DNA from: Serpens sp035497915
Lineage (GTDB): Bacteria > Pseudomonadota > Gammaproteobacteria > Pseudomonadales > Pseudomonadaceae
Length of the DNA: 64,000 bases
Assembly (NCBI RefSeq): GCF_035497915.1
Contig: NZ_DATJCS010000045.1
Coordinates: 1 to 64,000 of the forward strand
Direction of reading: 5' to 3'
Made by a program: the position numbers and the translations under genes. Positions 25,949 through 35,271 of the stretch are shown piece by piece. The first letter of the stretch is position 1, and each line of letters starts with the position of its first letter. The notes under the pieces were generated by a model, which ran no database searches, was not told the origin of the DNA, and saw only the letters and a program-made list of their open reading frames with translations.

Positions 25949-26974
25949 TCAGATCGCCGGCAAGGTGTCCATCGGCCAGCGCGCCCGTACGTCGATGCCG
26001 GGGCCGTCCTGCTGGCCGGCCAGCAGCCGCTGGCAGCCGGCGTAGGCGATCATCGCGCCATTGTCGGTGCAGAAGCGCGGGCGGGCATAGAACACCTGGC
26101 CGCGCATCTCGCCGAGCATCTTTTCCAGAGAACGGCGCAGCGCCTGGTTGGCGCTGACGCCACCGGCGATCACCAGGCTCTTCAGACCGGTCTGCTTGAG
26201 GGCGCGCTTGCACTTGATGGTCAGGGTTTCGACCACGGCGGTCTGGAAGGCCAGCGCCACGTCACAGCGCGCCTGCTCGCTGTCGCCGCCTTCGGCCACG
26301 CAGCGCTGCCAGGTGTTCAGGGTGAAGGTCTTCAGGCCGCTGAAGCTGAATTCCAGGCCGGGCCGATCGGTCATCGGCCGGGGAAACACGAAGCGTCCGG
26401 GCGTGCCGCGCTCGGCCAGCCGGGCGATCTCCGGGCCGCCCGGGTAGGGCAGCCCCATCAGCTTGGCGGTCTTGTCAAAGGCCTCGCCGGCGGCGTCGTC
26501 CAGGGACTCGCCGAGCAGCTCGTAGCGGCCGATGCCATCGACGCGCACCAGCTGGGTGTGGCCGCCGGAGACCAGCAGGGCGACGAACGGAAACTGCGGC
26601 GGCTGCTCTTCGAGCATCGGCGCCAGCAGGTGGCCTTCCATGTGGTGCACGCCAACCGCCGGAATGCCCCAGGCAAACGCCAGCGCCTGCGCGCAGGAAG
26701 CGCCCACCAGCAGGGCGCCCACCAGGCCGGGGCCGGCGGTGTAGGCGATGGCATCGATGGACTCGGCCGTGCAGCCGGCTTCGTCGAGCACTTGACGGAT
26801 CAGCGGCAGCATGCGCTTGACGTGGTCGCGCGAGGCCAGCTCCGGCACTACGCCGCCGTAGACGCGGTGCAGGTCGATCTGGCTGAACAGCGCATCGGCC
26901 AGCAGACCCTGTTCGCTGTCATAGAGGGCGACGCCGGTTTCGTCGCAGGAGGTTTCCAGTCCCAGCACGCGCAT
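25949..26974 (-). CDS. tsaD: tRNA N6-threonylcarbamoyladenosine transferase subunit TsaD
   Basis: Transfers the threonylcarbamoyl group to A37 of ANN-decoding tRNAs with TsaB and TsaE. The 341-residue protein begins MRVLGLETSCDETGVALYD. It has the metal-binding HHMEGHLLAPM (His 111 and 115), FPFVALLVSGGHTQLV, LDDAAGEAFDKTAKLMGLPYPGG in two adjoining stretches, and FCTDNGAMIAYAG. Start 26972-26974 fits the family; the open frame extends 32 codons further. Divergent from rpsU, as usual in this order. Confidence 0.96.
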   Translation of the reverse strand: MRVLGLETSCDETGVALYDSEQGLLADALFSQIDLHRVYGGVVPELASRDHVKRMLPLIRQVLDEAGCTAESIDAIAYTAGPGLVGALLVGASCAQALAFAWGIPAVGVHHMEGHLLAPMLEEQPPQFPFVALLVSGGHTQLVRVDGIGRYELLGESLDDAAGEAFDKTAKLMGLPYPGGPEIARLAERGTPGRFVFPRPMTDRPGLEFSFSGLKTFTLNTWQRCVAEGGDSEQARCDVALAFQTAVVETLTIKCKRALKQTGLKSLVIAGGVSANQALRRSLEKMLGEMRGQVFYARPRFCTDNGAMIAYAGCQRLLAGQQDGPGIDVRARWPMDTLPAI

Positions 26975-27064
26975 GGGGTATACCGTTTCCAGCCTGGTAA
27001 AAAATGAAGGCGCGCATGATAATCCCCACCCCCAGCCCCGGCCAGCGCTTTTCGATGAAGGCCT

Positions 27065-27093
27065 TTGCATTCCGCAGGGCTAAGGGGTAACAT
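27065..27093 (+). promoter_or_regulatory. Sigma-70 promoter of rpsU
   Basis: TTGCAT (27065-27070), a 17-base spacer and TAACAT (27088-27093) form a good sigma-70 promoter about 85 bases upstream of the rpsU ATG. It reads into rpsU and potentially on into dnaG-rpoD. Confidence 0.65.
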
Positions 27094-27177
27094 CCGCAAC
27101 CCTTGAAAACCGACGTCCTCCAGTGCCGCTTGCAGGAGAGCGTTCACCACACCTGGTAATTGAAAGGTACGACCTGG

Positions 27178-27393
27178 ATGCCCGCCGTCAAAGTTAAAGA
27201 GAACGAACCCTTCGACGTAGCCCTGCGTCGCTTCAAGCGCTCCTGCGAAAAGGCCGGTGTTCTGGCCGAAGTCCGCAGCCGCGAATTCTACGAAAAGCCG
27301 ACCGCCGAGCGTAAGCGCAAGGCTGCCGCTGCCGTGAAGCGTCACGCCAAGAAGGTGCAGCGCGAACAGCGCCGTCGCGAGCGTCTGTACTGA
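27178..27393 (+). CDS. rpsU: 30S ribosomal protein bS21
   Basis: Small basic ribosomal protein of 71 residues, MPAVKVKENEPFDVALRRFK, with a lysine/arginine-rich C-terminal helix ending REQRRRERLY. An in-frame ATG six codons upstream gives a longer frame, but the conserved family start is 27178. It heads the macromolecular synthesis unit rpsU-dnaG-rpoD linking translation, replication priming and transcription. Confidence 0.97.
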   Translation: MPAVKVKENEPFDVALRRFKRSCEKAGVLAEVRSREFYEKPTAERKRKAAAAVKRHAKKVQREQRRRERLY

Positions 27394-27414
27394 GTTACAG
27401 CGCTGGTTGACCAC

Positions 27415-27437
27415 AACGCCCGGCATTGCCGGGCGTT
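27415..27437 (+). terminator. Hairpin after rpsU
   Basis: Arms AACGCCCGGC and GCCGGGCGTT enclose a three-base ATT loop; the following bases GGCATTT are only partly T-rich. It lies 22 bases after the rpsU stop. It probably protects the rpsU transcript end or terminates partially, as described for the E. coli rpsU-dnaG junction. Confidence 0.6.
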
Positions 27438-27457
27438 GGCATTTCTGGATGCCACGC

Positions 27458-27486
27458 AAGCCTCGTCCTGCGGACGAGGCTTTTCC
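27458..27486 (+). terminator. Intrinsic terminator between rpsU and dnaG
   Basis: Eleven-base arms AAGCCTCGTCC and GGACGAGGCTT enclose TGC and run into TTTTCC. This is a strong terminator that would lower dnaG relative to rpsU, the classic arrangement in this operon. Confidence 0.85.
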
Positions 27487-27519
27487 GTTTCCGTCTACAC
27501 GAGCGTATCCTGACGCCCC

Positions 27520-29385
27520 ATGGCCGGCCTGATCCCGCAGTCCTTCATCGATGACCTGCTCAACCGCACCGACATCGTCGAAGTGGTGGGCTCGCGCGTC
27601 CAGCTGAAGAAGACCGGCAAGAACTACAGCGCCTGCTGCCCGTTCCACAAGGAAAAGACCCCTTCCTTCACGGTCAGCCCGGACAAGCAGTTCTACTACT
27701 GCTTCGGCTGCGGCGCCGGCGGCAACGCCCTGGGCTTCGTGATGGACCACGACCACCTGGATTTTCCCCAGGCGGTCGAGGATCTGGCCAAGCGCATCGG
27801 CATGGACGTGCCCCGCGAGGAGCGCGGCCCCGGCAGTCGTTCGCGCCAGCCGGTCGATTCGCCGCTCTATCCGCTGCTGGCCGCCGCCAGCGACTATTAC
27901 CGCCAGGCGCTGAAAAGCCATCCGGCGCGCAAGGCGGCGGTGGACTACCTGAAGGGTCGCGGCGTGTCCGGGATCATCGCCCGCGACTTCGCCCTGGGCT
28001 TCGCCCCGCCCGGTTGGGATGGCCTGCTCAAGCACCTGGGCGAAGACCCGCTGCAGCAGAAGGCGATGATCGACGCCGGCCTGCTGATCGAGAACACCGA
28101 CACCGGCCGGCGCTACGACCGCTTCCGTGACCGCATCATGTTCCCCATCCGCGACAGCCGCGGGCGGGTGATCGCCTTCGGCGGCCGGGTGCTGGGCGAC
28201 GACAAGCCCAAGTATCTGAACTCGCCGGAAACCCCGGTATTCCACAAGGGCCAGGAGCTCTACGGCCTGTTCGAGGCGCGCCAGAGCAACCGCAACCTCG
28301 ACGAGATCATGGTGGTCGAGGGCTACATGGACGTCATCGCCCTGGCCCAGCTCGGCCTGCGCAATGCCGTGGCCACCCTCGGCACCGCGACCAGCGAGGA
28401 GCACCTCAAGCGCCTGTTCCGCCTGGTGCCCAGCGTGCTGTTCTGCTTCGACGGCGACAGCGCCGGCCGCAAGGCCGCCTGGCGCGCCCTGGAAGCCACC
28501 CTGCCCAACCTGCAGGACGGCCGGCGCGCGCGCTTCCTGTTCCTGCCCGAAGGCGAAGACCCGGACAGCCTGGTACGCCGCGAGGGCACCGAAGCCTTCC
28601 AGGCGCGCATCCACCAGCAGGCGCGCTCGCTGGCCGACTACTTCTTCGAGCAGCTCAGCGAGGAGGCCGATCCGCGCTCACTGGAAGGCAAGGCGCACCT
28701 GGCCACCCTGGCCGCGCCGCTCATCGAAAAGATTCCCGGCGCCAACCTGCGCACCCTGATGCGCCAGCGCCTTTCCGACCTGACCGGGCTCGGCGGCGAG
28801 GCCCTGCAGCAGCTGCAAGCAGCCGCTCCACCGCCCGTCGCCACCCCGGCCTCTTATCAGGACACTCCGCCACCCTACGGCCAGCCACGGAGCGAACGCC
28901 CATCCACGGGGCAACGCCGCACCGCGCCACGTGCCTCACGCGCCGCGAGCGGCGTCGAACCCCCGAATCTGAGCGCATTGCGCACACTCCTGCATCACCC
29001 GGAACTGGCCCAGAAGGTGGAGAACGCCGGCAGCTTTGCCGCCGAGGACGACACCTATGCCCAGTTGCTGGTCGCGCTGCTCGAAGCCCTGCAGAAGAAC
29101 CCGCGTCTGCGGGCCCTGCAGCTGATTGCCCGCTGGCACGGCACCGAACAGGGCCGCCTGCTACGTGCACTGGCGGAGAAGGAGTGGCTGATTGCGCCGG
29201 ACAACCTTGAACAACAGTTTTTCGACACTATAACTAGGCTCGTAACCCGCCAGCGCGAACGCCGCCTTGAACATCTGCTGCAAAAGGCGCGTCTAACCGA
29301 CCTGAGCGCAGATGAAAAAGATCAGTTGCGCAGGCTGTTGAGCCGCGACTACGAAGCCACTTCTACAAGCACATCTGGCTTGTAG
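27520..29385 (+). CDS. dnaG: DNA primase
   Basis: Synthesises RNA primers for replication and binds DnaB helicase. The 621-residue protein has an N-terminal CHC2 zinc finger (Cys 40, His 43, Cys 61, Cys 64 in CCPFHKEKTPSF and YYCFGCGAGG). A central Toprim catalytic core has VVEGYMDVIAL and CFDGDSAGRKAAW. A Pro/Ala/Ser linker at about 440-485 precedes the C-terminal DnaB-binding helical domain. The ribosome site is weak, which fits low expression between rpsU and rpoD. Confidence 0.96.
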   Translation: MAGLIPQSFIDDLLNRTDIVEVVGSRVQLKKTGKNYSACCPFHKEKTPSFTVSPDKQFYYCFGCGAGGNALGFVMDHDHLDFPQAVEDLAKRIGMDVPREERGPGSRSRQPVDSPLYPLLAAASDYYRQALKSHPARKAAVDYLKGRGVSGIIARDFALGFAPPGWDGLLKHLGEDPLQQKAMIDAGLLIENTDTGRRYDRFRDRIMFPIRDSRGRVIAFGGRVLGDDKPKYLNSPETPVFHKGQELYGLFEARQSNRNLDEIMVVEGYMDVIALAQLGLRNAVATLGTATSEEHLKRLFRLVPSVLFCFDGDSAGRKAAWRALEATLPNLQDGRRARFLFLPEGEDPDSLVRREGTEAFQARIHQQARSLADYFFEQLSEEADPRSLEGKAHLATLAAPLIEKIPGANLRTLMRQRLSDLTGLGGEALQQLQAAAPPPVATPASYQDTPPPYGQPRSERPSTGQRRTAPRASRAASGVEPPNLSALRTLLHHPELAQKVENAGSFAAEDDTYAQLLVALLEALQKNPRLRALQLIARWHGTEQGRLLRALAEKEWLIAPDNLEQQFFDTITRLVTRQRERRLEHLLQKARLTDLSADEKDQLRRLLSRDYEATSTSTSGL

Positions 29386-29399
29386 GGGCAATTTTAGGC

Positions 29400-29405
29400 T
29401 ATAAT
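29400..29405 (+). promoter_or_regulatory. Candidate -10 element ahead of rpoD
   Basis: A consensus TATAAT sits in the 66-base gap between dnaG and rpoD. No convincing -35 lies at 16-18 bases upstream, so it may be a weak or activator-dependent promoter giving rpoD expression independent of dnaG. Confidence 0.4.
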
Positions 29406-29451
29406 CCTCGGCTTGTTTTCAGCCCGCCAGACCGTCAGTGGATAGGGTGCC

Positions 29452-31305
<1,854 letters not shown>

Positions 31306-31311
31306 TCGACC

Positions 31312-31340
31312 AAAACCCCCGGCTCGCCCGGGGGTTTTTG
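31312..31340 (+). terminator. Intrinsic terminator after rpoD
   Basis: AAAACCCCCGG and CCGGGGGTTTT arms around a CTCG-type loop, ending in TTTTTG, lie seven bases after the rpoD stop codon. Confidence 0.92.
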
Positions 31341-31356
31341 TTTGCGGCTCAAGCAG

Positions 31357-31385
31357 TTGGCCCCGGGCGAGGCGACCGCTATACT
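31357..31385 (+). promoter_or_regulatory. Promoter of the CAU tRNA gene
   Basis: TTGGCC (31357-31362), exactly 17 bases, then TATACT (31380-31385), followed by a GC-rich CCGCCCC discriminator typical of stringently controlled stable RNA promoters. The mature tRNA begins 17 bases downstream of the -10. Confidence 0.75.
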
Positions 31386-31401
31386 CCGCCCCTCCTTCTG
31401 A

Positions 31402-31478
31402 GGGCCTGTAGCTCAGTCGGTTAGAGCAGAGGACTCATAATCCTTTGGTCCTGGGTTCGAGTCCCAGCGGGCCCACCA
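31402..31478 (+). tRNA. tRNA with CAU anticodon (probably Ile2, possibly elongator Met)
   Basis: 77-nt cloverleaf with an encoded CCA end. Acceptor strands GGGCCTG and CGGGCCC pair over seven positions. The anticodon arm has loop CTCATAA with anticodon CAT, and the T-arm contains GGTTCGAGTCC. The GGGCC acceptor start looks more like tRNA-Ile2 (C34 lysidinylated by TilS) than the GGCTACG of elongator Met, but annotation tools often call it Met. Its 3' 45 bases are duplicated at 43895-43939: it is the integration site of the island. Confidence 0.93.
31434..31478 (+). repeat. attL: 45-bp direct repeat inside the tRNA 3' end
   Basis: Identical to 43895-43939 over 45 bases, from the anticodon loop (CTCATAATCC...) through the CCA end. 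Identity stops one base after CCA on the right and one base before on the left. This is the footprint of site-specific integration into a tRNA gene; the tRNA stays intact on this side. Confidence 0.95.
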
Positions 31479-31862
31479 ATAAAATCAAGGGGTTACAGCT
31501 TTAACCCCCTTCGATCTCACAAGCACCATCTCCAATTTTCCCCGTTCGTTCCCCGTTTCTCGGCCTACGTCCCGAGCGATTATCTGTACGCCGTTCCGCA
31601 GGCGAACAGCCAGAGCGTTTTTCGATGTGGCCAGGAAAAAGAGCGGCACGAAAAAATACATTCCGACGAACGGTCATAAGGACATTTGAAGTCCATAGGT
31701 GTCCATGGACGTTCTAGGAGTTCTGATGAAGGTGTTCGTCTGCGGCATGCCCTCAAGCGACGGGCTGAAACCGTAGGATCAGTTCGGCTATGGTGCGAAG
31801 GCGAGCGCGACAGCGCCCCCACCAACCACCCACGGACTTGCCGTGCAAGGAGCTTGCGAGTC
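31479..31862. other. Island left-end control region
   Basis: No convincing gene. A hairpin of arms AGGGGTTA and TAACCCCCT (31488-31510) may terminate the tRNA transcript. At 31537-31561 lies the 25-bp motif containing CCCCGTTCGTTCCCCGTTTC that recurs at 43747-43771 in front of the integrase; this could be an integrase arm-binding site. The remainder probably holds the alpA promoter. Confidence 0.6.
31537..31561 (+). repeat. Left copy of 25-bp island-end repeat (candidate integrase arm site)
   Basis: Contains CCCCGTTCGTTCCCCGTTTC, itself a tandem of CCCCGTT separated by CGTT. A 25-of-25 copy lies at 43747-43771, just upstream of the integrase start. Both copies are in the same orientation, 59 bases inside attL and 124 bases inside attR, as expected for arm-type sites. 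Confidence 0.65.
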
Positions 31863-32081
31863 ATGGCCAACGAGACCTCCCTCACCCCTCCTGCCCGGGA
31901 TTTGCCGATCCCTGGCACCCTCGCCACCTCTACTCAGTGCTGCGCGAAGTATCAGATCAGCCGCACCACTTGGTGGCGCTGGACCAAGATCCCTGGCTTC
32001 CCGCAGCCGCTGCGCCTGAGGCGCGCGATCCGCTGGGATATTGAAGCCGTCGATACCTTCCTGACGCGCGCCAGTCGCTGA
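31863..32081 (+). CDS. AlpA-family regulator/excisionase-like protein
   Basis: 72 residues, with AAGGAG ten bases before the ATG. The sequence ATSTQCCAKYQISRTTWWRW followed by PGFPQPLRLRRAIRWDIEAV is the winged helix-turn-helix pattern of AlpA-like proteins, which activate integrase/excision genes in P4-like and related islands. It is the first gene inside attL and reads toward the replication-type genes. Whether it controls excision or the downstream genes is inference. An in-frame upstream start is possible but lacks a ribosome site. Confidence 0.75.
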   Translation: MANETSLTPPARDLPIPGTLATSTQCCAKYQISRTTWWRWTKIPGFPQPLRLRRAIRWDIEAVDTFLTRASR

Positions 32082-32149
32082 CCTCCTACCCGATCCCGTT
32101 TTGCCAGGCCGCGCCGCGTGCCTGGCGGGAAACGCAAAAGGATTGACCC

Positions 32150-32395
32150 ATGGAAAATCAAAACGGCGCTTCGGCGCCGAGGGGATCGGCTTGCCCGGCG
32201 AAAGAGCTGACGCTGGTGCTGGGAGACCATCACTTCCCGCAGTTGCGGCGGACCCGCGACCTGTTCCGGCGCCTGCGCGGCATGACGCCCGCCAGTCCCG
32301 CGTGGCGGGAAACCCATCAGCAGTGGCAGTACGCCTGTGAAGAGCTGACGGTGCTGGTGGTGCTGCGTCTGCCCGCTCAGGAGGACTGGGCATGA
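32150..32395 (+). CDS. Small hypothetical protein of the island
   Basis: 81 residues (MENQNGASAPRGSACPAKEL...). It has charged helical segments with DHHFPQLRRTRDLFRRLRG and ends in ELTVLVVLRLPAQEDWA. It lies between the AlpA-like gene and the Toprim gene, overlapping the latter's start by four bases (ATGA), so it is probably part of that operon. I do not recognise a family. Codon use is GC-rich like its neighbours. Confidence 0.6.
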   Translation: MENQNGASAPRGSACPAKELTLVLGDHHFPQLRRTRDLFRRLRGMTPASPAWRETHQQWQYACEELTVLVVLRLPAQEDWA

Positions 32396-33258
32396 CGGAA
32401 ACCGCTCAGCAATTTCGCAGGGCCCTGGAATCGGTGTTTGGTCGGCTGGACTGGCTGCCGGTCGCGGATGGCCATATTCATCGCTTCCATGTGCCTGGGG
32501 ATCGCTCCGGTTCCCTCAATGGCTGGTACCTGCTACATGGCGATGCGCGCCCGGTCGGCTGCTTTGGCAGCTGGAAGACCGGTGGCTATCACACCTGGAG
32601 CGGCGCGCGGCAGGATGCCGTGGTTCGCCACAGGTGGTCGGGGGAGCGGCAGGCCACGCCGCAGGCTGCGCCCGAGCTGGAGCGCCGCCAGCGCAACACG
32701 ATGCGCTATGCGCAGCGGCTGTGGGCAAACGCGACGCCGGCGGATCCGAGTCATCCTTATTTGCTCCGCAAGCTGGTGCAGCCTTACGGGCTCCGGCAAA
32801 AGGATCAGCAGTTGCTGGTGCCGCTGATCTGCGGGAGCCAGTTGCTGAACCTGCAGCGCATTGCCCCGGATGGCGACAAGCGCTTCCTCAAGGGCGGACG
32901 TGTGCAAGGTTGCCATGCTCTGCTCGGTACCCTGGGGGCCAGCGCCCGGTTGTACCTCTGCGAGGGCTGGGCCACCGGCGCCACCTTGCATGCAGAGACG
33001 GGCTTCCCCGTCGCTTGTGCGATGAACGCCGGCAACCTGCTGGCGGCGGGGCGGCAGCTCTGGCAGGACTATCCCGACTGCGAGCTGGTGGTGGCCGGCG
33101 ATGATGACCGTCTCACCCCCGGCAATCCGGGCCGCAGCGCCGCCACCGACACGGCAGAAGCGTTGGGCTGCGGCCTGGTCTTTCCGCCCTGGAGCGGTGA
33201 GGAACCGCTCAGCCTGACTGATTTCAATGACCTGGCGGCGTGGAGGGCGCAGTCATGA
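32392..33258 (+). CDS. Toprim-domain protein, phage/plasmid primase-like
   Basis: 288 residues. The N-terminal part (about 20-80) resembles a degenerate zinc/primase accessory region (DGHIHRFHVPGDRSGSLNGW). The C-terminal half is a Toprim domain: YLCEGWATGATLHAETG with Glu 191, NAGNLLAAGRQL, and VVAGDDDRLTPGNPGRSAA with Asp 237 and 239. Such proteins pair with DUF3987 or helicase proteins in satellite elements to start replication. The start overlaps the previous stop and its own stop overlaps the next start (ATGA both times). Confidence 0.85.
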   Translation: MTETAQQFRRALESVFGRLDWLPVADGHIHRFHVPGDRSGSLNGWYLLHGDARPVGCFGSWKTGGYHTWSGARQDAVVRHRWSGERQATPQAAPELERRQRNTMRYAQRLWANATPADPSHPYLLRKLVQPYGLRQKDQQLLVPLICGSQLLNLQRIAPDGDKRFLKGGRVQGCHALLGTLGASARLYLCEGWATGATLHAETGFPVACAMNAGNLLAAGRQLWQDYPDCELVVAGDDDRLTPGNPGRSAATDTAEALGCGLVFPPWSGEEPLSLTDFNDLAAWRAQS

Positions 33259-34820
33259 ACGCCCCGCTGGTTCCCCCGCCTGATTACGCCGAACCCATCC
33301 CCCTGGTCATCGAGGACGCGGACACACCTTATCCGCTGTCAGCCCTGGGGGAAGTGCTGGGCGGCGCAGCGAAGGCCATCGTCGAGATCGTCCAGGTGCC
33401 TGCCGCCCTGGCTGCGCAATCGGTGCTGGCCGCCGCTGCGATGGCGGCCCAGCCGCACGCTAACGTACTGCGCGCCGGCCAGCCGATCCCGCTGTCGCTG
33501 TTTGCGCTGACCATTGCCGAATCGGGTGACCGCAAGTCCGCTGCCGACCGATTGGCACTGCGCGCCCACCAGGAACGGCAACAAACGCTGCTGGAGACTT
33601 ACCGCGAAGCGCTGACGGTCTATCGCAAGCGCCGGGACGCCAACCAGAGTGTGCGGGGCCAGGCGCTTGAGAAGCCCACGGGCAAGGCCGAGAAGCCGGC
33701 TGCCGAGCTGGTGGACCAGGAGGAGCCGCAGCCTCCGCCCTTGCCGTTCATCCTCGCGGAAGATCCCACGCTGGAGGGACTGCAGAAATCGTTTCTGCTG
33801 GGCCAGGCCTCACAGGGGTTGTTCAGTGACGAGGGCGGACTGTTCTTCGGCGGGCACGCCGGTAAGCCAGAGAACCTGCTCAAGAGCGCTTCGGGGCTTT
33901 CCAGTTTGTGGGACGGGTCACCGATCCGTCGCCTGCGCGCCGTTGAGGGCGAAAGCGCCGCCCGTGCCGGCTGCCGCCTGAGTGTCCACCTGATGATCCA
34001 GCCCGTGGTCGCTCGGGAGGTGCTGAGCAACCCGATCCTGCAGGGTCAGGGCTTTCTGGCGCGGTTTCTGGTCGCCTGGCCGCAATCGCTGGCCGGCACC
34101 CGTCTGTATCGCGACCTGAATCCCGACGAGGATGTATGCCTGAATCGCTACTGGCAGCGCATGGCGCAACTCTTGGCCCGCACGCCCGCCCTCGATGCGC
34201 ATGAGGGATTGGCCCCGCCGTCACTGACTTTGGAGGCGCCGGCGCTGGCCGCCTGGATTGAAGTGCACAACCGCATCGAGACCCGGCTGGGCAAGGGGGG
34301 CGAGCTCCAGGAGATCAAGCCCATGGCCGCCAAGGGTGCCGAGAATGTGTTGCGCATGGCCGGCGTGATGACGGTAGTCGAAGAGTCGGAGGCCATCACC
34401 TGCGAGCTAATCGAGCGCGCCGCCATGCTGATGGAGTGGTATTTGGGCGAAGCGCTGCGCGTCGTTAACCCTGCGCAGACCGACTCGCGCACGCTCCTGG
34501 CGCAACGGCTGCTGGAGTGGCTGCTTGCCAATGATTGGCAGCGCTTCGAAGCGCGCCGCCTGCAACGCGAGGGCCCGCGCCTCGTGCGCAAGAGCGCCCG
34601 GCAGCGGGATGAACTGCTGGGCATCCTGGTTGAGCACCGGCAGTTGTTCAGTCCGGATGGCCGGGTCTTCGTCCTGTCACCCCTGGCGACAGCGGCGACG
34701 CCGGCGACCGGCCAGACGCCGCGCGCCTCGGGCACTGGCGAAGCCATGGCGACGACTGGCGACACGGACAGCGAGAACGCCGAGCTGTCGCCAACTGTCG
34801 CCCACGCATCGCAACCCTGA
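33255..34820 (+). CDS. DUF3987 family protein (YfjI-like), probable replication helicase
   Basis: 521 residues from MNAPLVPPPDYAEPIPLVIE. It shows the DUF3987 pattern: NTPYP-like start (DADTPYPLSALGEVLGGAAK), ALTIAESGDRKSAADRLA as a degenerate P-loop, DPTLEGLQKSFLLGQASQGL, LFSDEGGLFFGGHAGKPENL, GFLARFLVAWPQSLAG and a helical C-terminus. The family is common in tRNA-borne islands next to AlpA and Toprim/primase genes. It has a GGAGG ribosome site and a 4-base overlap with the Toprim gene. The C-terminal about 45 residues are Thr/Ala rich and probably disordered. Confidence 0.82.
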   Translation: MNAPLVPPPDYAEPIPLVIEDADTPYPLSALGEVLGGAAKAIVEIVQVPAALAAQSVLAAAAMAAQPHANVLRAGQPIPLSLFALTIAESGDRKSAADRLALRAHQERQQTLLETYREALTVYRKRRDANQSVRGQALEKPTGKAEKPAAELVDQEEPQPPPLPFILAEDPTLEGLQKSFLLGQASQGLFSDEGGLFFGGHAGKPENLLKSASGLSSLWDGSPIRRLRAVEGESAARAGCRLSVHLMIQPVVAREVLSNPILQGQGFLARFLVAWPQSLAGTRLYRDLNPDEDVCLNRYWQRMAQLLARTPALDAHEGLAPPSLTLEAPALAAWIEVHNRIETRLGKGGELQEIKPMAAKGAENVLRMAGVMTVVEESEAITCELIERAAMLMEWYLGEALRVVNPAQTDSRTLLAQRLLEWLLANDWQRFEARRLQREGPRLVRKSARQRDELLGILVEHRQLFSPDGRVFVLSPLATAATPATGQTPRASGTGEAMATTGDTDSENAELSPTVAHASQP

Positions 34821-34880
34821 AAGCCAGAGCCGTCGTGACGTGTCGCCGGAGTCGCCGCTGTCGCCGCGCTTGATGCCGCC

Positions 34881-35000
34881 ATGAGGGGTGAGCCCTTCCG
34901 AAGCGCAGGCTCCCCGGTGGGGATCCTCCGTTTCGGCAGGGCTTTGCTGGCCAAACCCACAACCAAACGGGGTACATTACCGCCATCAGCGATCAGCTGA
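34881..35000 (+). CDS. Possible 39-residue ORF
   Basis: ATG at 34881 reads MRGEPFRSAGSPVGILRFGR and continues to TGA at 34998-35000. No clear ribosome site; composition is still GC-rich. It could equally be residual non-coding sequence. Family unknown. Confidence 0.3.
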   Translation: MRGEPFRSAGSPVGILRFGRALLAKPTTKRGTLPPSAIS

Positions 35001-35036
35001 CTGAAGAAGCCGAGGAGCAAGTCAACGGAGGGAGTT

Positions 35037-35150
35037 ATGAGCGAAATTGCCATTGGTAATAGGGAGCAACCGTGGTCAGCTACTCGGCCAGCCTCGGCAG
35101 GCAATTACCCACCGCCGAGAAAGTGTACAGCGCGCACTAATAGAAATTAA
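35037..35150 (+). CDS. Possible 37-residue ORF with a strong ribosome site
   Basis: ATG at 35037 follows ACGGAGGGAGTT, a near-ideal Shine-Dalgarno. The frame reads MSEIAIGNREQPWSATRPAS and ends NRN at TAA 35148-35150. It lies directly before the cargo promoter. I do not recognise a family; the ribosome site is the main support. Confidence 0.45.
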   Translation: MSEIAIGNREQPWSATRPASAGNYPPPRKCTARTNRN

Positions 35151-35160
35151 AAGTCAACCA

Positions 35161-35190
35161 TTGCCTATGTCGAAGTCTTCGAGCTATTCG
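35161..35190 (+). promoter_or_regulatory. Candidate promoter with embedded palindromic operator ahead of the cargo operon
   Basis: TTGCCT (35161-35166) and TATTCG (35185-35190) are separated by 18 bases. Within the spacer lies a perfect palindrome TCGAAG-T-CTTCGA (35170-35182). The outer half TGTCGAAG (35168-35175) is matched by CTTCGACA at 35213-35220. A palindrome between -35 and -10 is a common repressor site. The -10 is weak, so the promoter assignment is tentative. Confidence 0.4.
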
Positions 35191-35271
35191 TTGCACGGGA
35201 CCACGTAATTCGCTTCGACAGGTAGGAGCGGTGCACGCATCACGCATCGACATGGATAGCTAGGAGAATCA

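Larger units (their letters stand above)
34821..35271. other. Transition region between GC-rich and AT-rich island modules
   Basis: Holds two short frames, 34881-35000 and 35037-35150 (listed separately), and the promoter region of the two-gene cargo. Base composition falls sharply from about 35.1 kb onward. No tRNA, transposase or terminal inverted repeat was seen at this boundary. Confidence 0.6.
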
